Source of the DNA: Flavobacterium omnivorum
GTDB lineage: Bacteria; Bacteroidota; Bacteroidia; Flavobacteriales; Flavobacteriaceae
Direction: 5' to 3'
Assembly (NCBI RefSeq): GCF_900099915.1
Contig: NZ_FNDB01000006.1
Coordinates: 62,001 to 126,000, forward strand
Length of the DNA: 64,000 nt
Below are positions 57,480 to 64,000 of this stretch, one piece after another. Under the pieces are notes generated by a model. The model ran no database searches. It was not told the DNA's origin and was given only the letters and a program-made list of their open reading frames with translations. The translations under genes were made by a program, and so were the position numbers. How positions within the stretch are numbered: the first letter of the stretch is position 1; the number at the start of each line of letters is the position of its first letter.

Positions 57480-59156
57480 TTATGCTTTTGCATAAGCATC
57501 ATCATGCACACTAGCTACTGCTCTACCTGATGGATCATTCATATTCTTGAATGCTTCATCCCATTCCAATGCAATTTTTGTACTACACGCAACGCTTGCT
57601 TCTTGAGGAACACACAAAGCAGCTGCATCACTTGGAAAATGCTCATGAAAAATAGAACGATAATAATATTCCTCTTTAGAAGTTGGCGTTTGCAAAGGGA
57701 ACTTGTATTTAGCATTTGCTAATTGTTCATCTGAAATTTCAACAGCCACTACTTCTTTCAAAGTATCAATCCAACCGTATCCTACACCATCACTAAACTG
57801 TTCTTTTTGTCTCCAAGCAACACTTGGCGGTAACATTTCCTCAAAAGCTTTACGAAGTACCCATTTTTCCATTGGATGTTCTTTGTTGATCATTTTATCT
57901 TGTGGATTAACTCGCATCGCTACATCCATAAATTCTTTATCTAAAAACGGTACACGACCTTCAATTCCCCATGCGGCTAAACTTTTATTCGCACGCAAAC
58001 AGTCATACATGTGCAATTTACCTAATTTACGTACATTTTCTTCGTGGAATTCTCTTGCGTTTGGCGCTTTGTGAAAGTATAAATATCCTCCAAAAAGTTC
58101 ATCTGCTCCTTCACCCGACAATACCATTTTGATTCCCATTGATTTAATAACTCTCGCCATTAACCACATAGGTGTTGATGCTCTAATCGTAGTCACATCA
58201 TACGTTTCCAAGTTGTAAATCACATCCTTAACTGCATCCAAACCTTCTTGAATAGTGAATTTAATTTCGTGGTGAATCGTTCCTATATGATCAGCCACGA
58301 TTTGAGCTGCAGCTAAATCTGGAGAACCTTCTAATCCTACCGAAAAAGAATGCAATTGCGGATACCAAGCATCGGCAACATCACCGGATTCAATACGTTT
58401 TTGCGCATATTTTTTGGCCACAGCCGAAGTAATAGAAGAATCTAAACCTCCAGAAAGCAAAACACCGTAAGGCACATCGCTCATTAACTGTCTGTGAACC
58501 GCAGCTTCTAAAGCCACTTTAATTTCGTCAATACTAGTTACGTTGTCTTTTACGGCATCATAATCAACCCATTCTCTTTTGTACCATTGTACAAATTCAC
58601 CGTCTTTGCTTGTCATGTAATGTCCCGGAGGAAACAATTGTATTTTTGTACAATAGCCTTCTAAGGCTTTCAATTCTGAAGCTACATAAAAAGTTCCGTG
58701 CTCATCCCAACCTATGTATAATGGAATAATTCCCATGTGATCACGAGCAACAAAATATTCGTCTTTTTCTACATCATAAATAGCAAATCCAAAAATTCCG
58801 TTCATTTCATCTATAAAATGAGGTCCTTTTTCTTTGTAAAGTGCCAGAATTACTTCACAGTCACTTTCTGTTTGAAAGTTGTATTTTCCTTCAAATTGTT
58901 TGCGCAATTCTCTGTGGTTATAAATTTCACCATTTGCGGCTAAAACAAGTTGTTTATCTTCACTGAACAACGGTTGTTTTCCTGAAGCAGGATCCACAAT
59001 TGCCAAACGTTCGTGAGACAAAATGGCTTTTTCATTACTAAAAATTCCACTCCAATCCGGTCCACGATGACGGATAATTTTAGACATTTCTAGTACTTGC
59101 GGTCTTAAAACTTCCGCTTTTTGTTTTAGGTCAAAGGCACATACTATTCCGCACAT
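57480..59156 (-). CDS. asnB: Asparagine synthase B, glutamine-hydrolysing (paralogue 2)
   Basis: A 558-aa enzyme with the nucleophile C2 (MCGIVCAFD), RLAIVDPASGKQPLFS, NGEIYNHRELR, then the synthetase domain with GVLLSGGLDSS, LSGEGADELFGGYLYF and GIEGRVPFLDKEF. It is closely related to paralogue 1 but about 20 residues longer, with differences in the inter-domain and C-terminal parts (NMNDPSGRAVASVHDDAYAKA). Both copies look active, suggesting an old tandem duplication with possible division of roles. A CATCTTTG box lies just upstream. Confidence 0.95.
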   Translation of the reverse strand: MCGIVCAFDLKQKAEVLRPQVLEMSKIIRHRGPDWSGIFSNEKAILSHERLAIVDPASGKQPLFSEDKQLVLAANGEIYNHRELRKQFEGKYNFQTESDCEVILALYKEKGPHFIDEMNGIFGFAIYDVEKDEYFVARDHMGIIPLYIGWDEHGTFYVASELKALEGYCTKIQLFPPGHYMTSKDGEFVQWYKREWVDYDAVKDNVTSIDEIKVALEAAVHRQLMSDVPYGVLLSGGLDSSITSAVAKKYAQKRIESGDVADAWYPQLHSFSVGLEGSPDLAAAQIVADHIGTIHHEIKFTIQEGLDAVKDVIYNLETYDVTTIRASTPMWLMARVIKSMGIKMVLSGEGADELFGGYLYFHKAPNAREFHEENVRKLGKLHMYDCLRANKSLAAWGIEGRVPFLDKEFMDVAMRVNPQDKMINKEHPMEKWVLRKAFEEMLPPSVAWRQKEQFSDGVGYGWIDTLKEVVAVEISDEQLANAKYKFPLQTPTSKEEYYYRSIFHEHFPSDAAALCVPQEASVACSTKIALEWDEAFKNMNDPSGRAVASVHDDAYAKA

Positions 59157-59347
59157 AACTATATATTTTAAATGTTTTGTTTATTTTGATAAGGCAAAGA
59201 TGGAGTTATTGTTCTAATTGAAAAACACAAATGCTATTTTTAGTTATAAATGACAACCAAAAATAGCAATTAACACATAATATAAAAGAAAAAGAGGCAC
59301 TAGATCCCAGAAAGCAGTAACACAACCCTTTGAAAGCAAAGAATCCA

Positions 59348-59734
59348 TTACATTAAATCATTGAGAAAATCTATAGTGAACGGTTTAGTAAAGTATTTTT
59401 TTACAACTGGATATTCTAAAGCGCGTTTAATATCCTTCGGGTCATTTGAAGAAGTGAGCATAAAAACGGCAGTTTCCTCAATTATATCTTTAGAAAATTT
59501 GGAATATTCATCAAGAAATCCAAAGCCATCCATATCAGGCATATTAATGTCAAGGAAAATAACCTCAGGGAATTTTTCATGATCATTTTTTAGTGTTTCT
59601 AAATATTCTAATGCTTCAATTGGGGAACTAAATATATTAATATTTTCGGCTAAATTGCTTTCTTTAATAATAAATTTTGAAATGTAATTGTCCATTTTGG
59701 AATCATCAATGAGTACAATATTTTTCATTTTCAT
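59348..59734 (-). CDS. Single-domain response regulator
   Basis: A 128-aa CheY-like receiver with DDSKMDN as the acidic pocket, phosphoacceptor D62 in VIFLDINMPDMDG, the switch Thr/Ser in FMLTSSNDP, and Lys in YFTKPF. No output domain. ATG at codon 3 is an equally good start. It follows the disrupted histidine kinase by 17 bp on the same strand, so it is the probable partner of that kinase. Confidence 0.9.
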   Translation of the reverse strand: MKMKNIVLIDDSKMDNYISKFIIKESNLAENINIFSSPIEALEYLETLKNDHEKFPEVIFLDINMPDMDGFGFLDEYSKFSKDIIEETAVFMLTSSNDPKDIKRALEYPVVKKYFTKPFTIDFLNDLM

Positions 59735-59751
59735 ATCTGTAAATAATTTGA

Positions 59752-62272
59752 TTAATTGGTTTGGTTTGGAATTTGTATACTGAACTTTGTTCCTTTATTC
59801 AAGCTAGATTCCAAAGTAATTATTCCATCTAATTTTTCTAATGTTTCTTTAACAATATACATACCAAGACCAGAACCGTTGGAGAGTTTAGTGGCGCGAT
59901 AAAACATGTCGAATACTTTTTCCTGCTTATCATCGGCAATACCAATACCATTATCCTCGATAGTTATGACTGCCTTTTTACTATCGCATTCAACAAAAAC
60001 GCTTACAAAAGATTCCTCTTTAGAAGTATCTCTGTATTTAATGGCGTTGGATATTATATTATTCAAAATTACAATTATCCTTTTTTTGTCTGAAATAAAT
60101 TTTTCTTTCTGAATTATTTCTACTAGAGGTTTTAATTTATTAGCTCCTTCCATAAACTTATGACCGTTTCTTATTTCCTCTAGAATCTCTTCAAAATTGA
60201 TTTCTTCCATAACGACACCCATTCGGGTATTGCGGGAATAATTCAATATATCTTCAATAAAACTATCTAATTTAATCACACTATCGTTGAGCATCTCTAG
60301 CCTTGTCTTTTGATCTGTGTTGTTGGGATCTTCACTGCTCATTACAATACCTATCAAACCCAGCATTGATTTTAGGGGGGGCACGCAAATCGTGCGAAGC
60401 ACTGTAAACAAAACGGTCTAACTCAGAATTGCTTTTATATAATTCTTCTACTTTTGCCTCTAGTTCTCTTCGTTTTTCTACTAATTTTTCTTCTACTTCT
60501 TTGAGTACGGTTGTGTCAGTATTTGTCCCAAACCATCGGATCATTTTGCCGTGAGCGTCAAGAACAGGTACAGCCCGTGAAAGAAACCATCGGTAATGGC
60601 CGTCAGCACCGCGCAAGGGAAAACTATCTTCCCATACTTCACCCGAGTCGAAATACTCTTTTATCTTGTTTACAACACGCTCCAAATGGTCGGGATGGTG
60701 TACTTTAGTCCAGCCCCAACCTTTCATTTCTTCTATTGTGGTGCCCGAGTAATCAAACCAGCGCTGATTATACCAAAATATAGAACCATCTGCATCAGCC
60801 ATCCATACCAGTTGTGACATATTATTGGCAAGGGTGAGGAAATTTTCTTCGACCTGTTTTCGCTCAGTAATCTCTGAACGAATAGCAATATATTGATATG
60901 GTTTACCTTTATCATTCAAAAATGGAACTATAGTAGTATCTACCCAGTATAAAGATCCATCTTTCTTTCTGTTTTTGACTTCTCCCTTCCAAATCTCCCC
61001 ATTAGCTATCGTTGTCCACAATTCATGCATAAATTCTTTGGAATGATAACCAGAATTAATAATTCGATGATCTCGTCCTATTAATTCCTCACGACTGTAT
61101 TTCGAGACCTTGCAAAAATTATCATTGGTGTAAGTAATACTTCCCTTCTGGTTGGTGATGACAACCATGGCTGATTCATCTATAGCATATTTATAATCCT
61201 TGGTCTCCTTTAAGCTATTGAGCAGCGCTAATTGCACTTCTTTATCTTTGGAAACATCTCTGAAGACAAGGACACTACCTACCAACTCTTTATTATGACT
61301 ATGAATAGGAGCTACACTACCATCAATATATATTTTACTATCGTCTTTTCGTTTTAAGACAGCATGATTGCCAAGCCACATCACCTTATTTTCCTGCATT
61401 ACTTTTGTCAAGGGATTCATTACTATCGATTCGGTCTCTTCATTGCGTATTTCTAATACATTTTCAACAATTTTATCTATCAATTTCACCTCATTACTCC
61501 CCGTTAATTCTTGTGCCACACGATTAATAAATGTTATAACACCAGTAATATCAACAGAAACTACTCCCCAACCCAAACTTCCCATTAACTGGTTATACCA
61601 TTCATTCTTTGCTAACAAAACATCTCTTATTTTTTCTTTCTCCTTCATATTATACCTCACAAGAAAAAACATAAAAATCATCAACACTATTACAAAACTC
61701 AACAAGAGATAAAATGAAAAATAAAAGGCACTACTACTATCAATATAAGCCTGCTGCCGGAACTTGAGCAATCGAGATTCCTCTAGCTGAATCTTTACAA
61801 CAACCGCTTTTACTTCATTTAAGTAGCCTATGGTGTTATCCAAAAACTCCAAGTTTCGTGAAAGTTCAATTCCTTTTTTATATTGCAGTTGATTGCCTTC
61901 TTTTAAAAATAAGATTCGCTTGTCAACCAGTTTGTTTAAATATTTAATGCGTACTATTTGTTTGTCATTGTCACTTATCAATATACTGAGTCCGTCTAAT
62001 TGCTTTTTTACCTCATTGTATGTTAATTGCGGATCGCGTATAAAAAGCGGATCGCCGCTAATTCTATACCCATAATTGGCCAATATATTATACTGAATGG
62101 TTGATTCCAAAAGACTCGACTTAGCAAATACTTGGTGCGTATGTTCTACCCACTTATTGCTTTTTTGCATTCCTAATTTGTTCTTTTCAGTAATAATAAA
62201 AACTGAAACAAAAATCCCAAGAATGACGATGAAAAATAGAAGGATAATTTTCTTACTCAAAGGGGATTTCAT
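59752..62272 (-). pseudogene. Multi-PAS sensor histidine kinase split by a +1 frameshift in a C7 tract
   Basis: The first part (62272 to about 60382) encodes TM1 at about 8-27, a CHASE3-like periplasmic domain, TM2 at about 180-205, three PAS domains (about 220-340, 350-470, 475-590) and the H-box start FVYSASHDLRAP with H627. The frame then runs off at seven Gs on the plus strand (60375-60381). With six, GCC CCC CTA AAA would continue as PLKSMLGLIGIVMSSEDP, exactly the following frame, which carries the rest of the HisKA and an intact ATPase domain (NNIISNAIKYRD, DNGIGIAD, GLGMYIVKETLEKLDG). Corrected length is about 839 aa. Slippage, true inactivation and sequencing error are all possible. 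Confidence 0.85.
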
Positions 62273-62566
62273 TTATAAGATTAGTAAGCTTACACTAAGG
62301 TAGATAATAAATCTATACGTTACCAAAAGAAACACTTTTTATTACGAAATTTTTTATAATCAGATACAGTAAGCAATTTCAAAACAAACAAGAACCGTTT
62401 TGAATTAGTAATAAAATAGAACCCTTTGAGGCGGGTCCCAAAAAATAGAATTAGAGTAAAAATGTCAATTATTTAGTGATTTGAGAGAACCCTTTATTTA
62501 CCAGAAAATTAAAACGAACTATTACGATAAGAGAAAATTATTTTGTAGTTGTCAGAAAACGATAAA

Positions 62567-63016
62567 TCAATAAATACCTTCCACCAAATATTTAGTACCA
62601 TTAATCTCAAAAGTAAAACCTTCTTGATTCCCCAAGAGTTTATTCCCCAAAGGCGATTGTGGTGATAAGGCAATAATATTGATTCCTTCGATGTTAATTT
62701 TAGGGAGTGCTACACTCAGATACAAATAGATTCCGTTCGCTTTTACCAAGCTCCCAACAATAATAGTCTCAGCAATTGTCGTAACGTCAATTTTATCCAA
62801 AATTGTTTTTTGATCCAATACTTCTCTCAATTTACGATTGAGTTTTTCCTGTTCAATATGCATCATGGATAGCGCCGTTTCATGTTTGTCTCCAGCAGAA
62901 CCTTTAGCATCGTTCTTAGAATCTTCGGTAAGGGCCAAAATCATGTCTTTGAAAACATCGATTCGATCCTGAACTAATTGCAGGTAATGAGTATGTATTT
63001 TTTGTTTGAAAGTCAT
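62567..63016 (-). CDS. GreA/GreB-like C-terminal domain protein
   Basis: A 149-aa protein. An N-terminal helical or coiled segment (about 1-80) carries charged residues (DSKNDAKGSAGDKHETALSMMH). The C-terminal part (about 85-149) has the FKBP-like fold of GreA/GreB: IVGSLVKANGIYLYLSVALP, then the signature ALSPQSPLGNKLLGNQEGFTFE. It may bind RNA polymerase near the secondary channel, as other Gre-like proteins do, but it is not a standard GreA. Databases often label relatives as 3-oxoacyl-ACP synthase, which the sequence does not support. Confidence 0.75.
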   Translation of the reverse strand: MTFKQKIHTHYLQLVQDRIDVFKDMILALTEDSKNDAKGSAGDKHETALSMMHIEQEKLNRKLREVLDQKTILDKIDVTTIAETIIVGSLVKANGIYLYLSVALPKINIEGINIIALSPQSPLGNKLLGNQEGFTFEINGTKYLVEGIY

Positions 63017-63025
63017 TTGAAGAGT

Positions 63026-63178
63026 TTAACCGCAAAGTAAGCAAAGTTTTTCGCAAGGTTCGCAAAGTAATTTTGTAAAATCGATTGTAGCTAAAACATT
63101 TATATTCTAATTATGTAAAACTTCCAAAAAATAAAATCTTCCTATTCTATGCGATAACCTTTGCGCACTTTGCGGTAA
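63026..63178. repeat. Inverted repeat of the ACCGCAAAGT/ACTTTGCGGT type
   Basis: TTAACCGCAAAGTAAGCAAAG (63026-63046) faces CTTTGCGCACTTTGCGGTAA (63159-63178); the arms match at most positions. Inside the left arm the CGCAAAG unit is repeated (63031, 63061). It occupies nearly the whole gap between the Gre-like gene and the receptor gene. Confidence 0.6.
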
Positions 63179-63184
63179 AGAAAA

Positions 63185-64000
63185 CTAAAAATCAAATTTA
63201 TAATTCGCTCCTAAAATCACTTGAAATCCTTGAACTGGATAATTCAACCATTTTTGATAGGCATTATTGGTAATATTATTCGCTCTTGCAAAAGCAGTCA
63301 ATCGGTCGCTGTATTTGAATCCTACATTGGCATTGACATCAAAATAAGATTTTAAAGTTACTGGGGTAGCATTAGTTACAATAGCAGTATTCATTTGAAA
63401 ATCTTTTCGCTCGCCTACGTAAAACACATTGGCACCAGCAAACCATTTTTCTGTAATATTAAAATCCAAACTGGAGTTTATTTTTATTGCTGGCAAATTC
63501 CACGCTTCTTGCTGAAAATTATTTGTAAAACTGCTAAAACTTCCATTAACTCCGAAAGTGATATTTTCAGAGAAATCTGCTTTTAATTCTCCATAAAAGT
63601 TTAAGGTTCTCATATCATCGTACACGACTTGAAAAGAATTTCCAAAGGCGTAATCGGCGTTCCCGGCATTCTCATCATAACTATTGCTTTTAAACAATGC
63701 TTTATTTCTCTCATTTAGGTAAGAACCTCTCAGGTTGTAACTCACTGAATTGGTCAATTTCCCTTTCATTCCAGCAAAAACATCATATTGTTGATCCGTA
63801 GGTGCAATAGCTAATGTTGGGGATAAAAATGGATTACTATCTACCAAATCCTGATATGAATTTTGTCTTAAATCACCTTCGGCACCCGCATAGAAAATCA
63901 TCAAATCACCAACCACCTTATAAGAGACATTGAATTTTGGATAGACATAAAAGGTATTGCTACTATTTTGATTGTCCCTACTATAAAAAACTGCAGCACC
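63185..64000 (-). CDS. TonB-dependent receptor, C-terminal part (runs off the window)
   Basis: The frame is open from the window's right edge (64000) to the stop at 63185, giving at least 271 residues. It holds the end of an outer-membrane barrel: repeated amphipathic strands (NTFYVYPKFNVSYKVVGDLM, LNFYGELKADFSENITFGVNG), the motif RLTAFARANNITNNAYQKW typical of the last strands, and a C-terminal Phe in VILGANYKFDF. The start, signal peptide and plug are beyond the window, so substrate class cannot be assigned. Confidence 0.85.
   Translation of the reverse strand, partial: GAAVFYSRDNQNSSNTFYVYPKFNVSYKVVGDLMIFYAGAEGDLRQNSYQDLVDSNPFLSPTLAIAPTDQQYDVFAGMKGKLTNSVSYNLRGSYLNERNKALFKSNSYDENAGNADYAFGNSFQVVYDDMRTLNFYGELKADFSENITFGVNGSFSSFTNNFQQEAWNLPAIKINSSLDFNITEKWFAGANVFYVGERKDFQMNTAIVTNATPVTLKSYFDVNANVGFKYSDRLTAFARANNITNNAYQKWLNYPVQGFQVILGANYKFDF

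Noticed and set aside
59752-60411. Independent 219-aa histidine kinase starting at MFTVLRTIC
   Set aside because: Its first 11 residues are out-of-frame reading of the H-box. The rest is the natural continuation of the upstream kinase after a one-base frameshift.

Overview
The window reads as a chromosome segment of a Flavobacterium-like member of the Bacteroidota. The DNA is very AT-rich. Promoters follow the TTG-N19-TAnnTTTG pattern, seen intact upstream of two siderophore-type receptors. Gene content is typical of the group: TonB-dependent receptors, a secDF fusion, an IcmF-type fused mutase, a GH130 enzyme, DUF1573 and DUF4197 proteins, and many small lipoproteins. No rRNA, tRNA or CRISPR array was found.

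Layout. 1-5.3 kb is the end of an integrated mobile element, all on the minus strand: a tyrosine recombinase (3903-5171), an unknown protein, an excisionase-like HTH protein, and a 798-aa protein that carries what look like the three palm motifs of a compact family-A-type DNA polymerase. Four ATGGTAT heptamers at 9-11 bp spacing and a cluster of palindromes accompany these genes, so the element may replicate itself. It abuts icmF (5314-8766). 9.5-16.6 kb holds a GH130 enzyme, a DUF4197 lipoprotein, purU, an alpha/beta hydrolase, a BtuF-like binding protein and pyrF. 17.1-19.9 kb is a regulatory operon (short AraC-type regulator, response regulator, CHASE3/PAS histidine kinase). 20.5-22.0 kb is a cluster of small envelope proteins, followed by prfA on the opposite strand.

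23.6-28.0 kb is an accessory region of exported proteins, a DoxX-like gene and several kinds of intergenic repeat. 28.1-34.5 kb is an iron-acquisition block: two siderophore-type TonB receptors, each followed by a PepSY-TM protein. Both receptor genes carry the same 13-bp palindrome ATTTAGTCTAAAT just upstream of the -33 element, a likely iron-repressor operator. 34.6-53.5 kb is mostly housekeeping (S9 peptidase, valS, an aspartyl protease with a PDZ-like domain, an aminotransferase, folE, cysS, yidD, lgt, secDF, mdh, gyrB). A PagL-type lipid A deacylase gene within it is broken by an amber codon. 53.6-59.2 kb has two asnB paralogues around an amidohydrolase. 59.3-62.3 kb is a response regulator and a PAS histidine kinase whose frame is broken at a C7 tract inside the H-box. 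The window closes with a GreA/B-like protein and the C-terminal part of a TonB-dependent receptor.

The most interesting non-gene signals are: (1) a structured repeat in three copies, upstream of and co-oriented with purU, prfA and cysS, whose central hairpin changes sequence while staying paired; (2) a three-copy family of 95-164 bp elements with about 19-bp inverted ends; (3) the shared operator at the iron receptors; (4) the phased heptamers in the mobile element.
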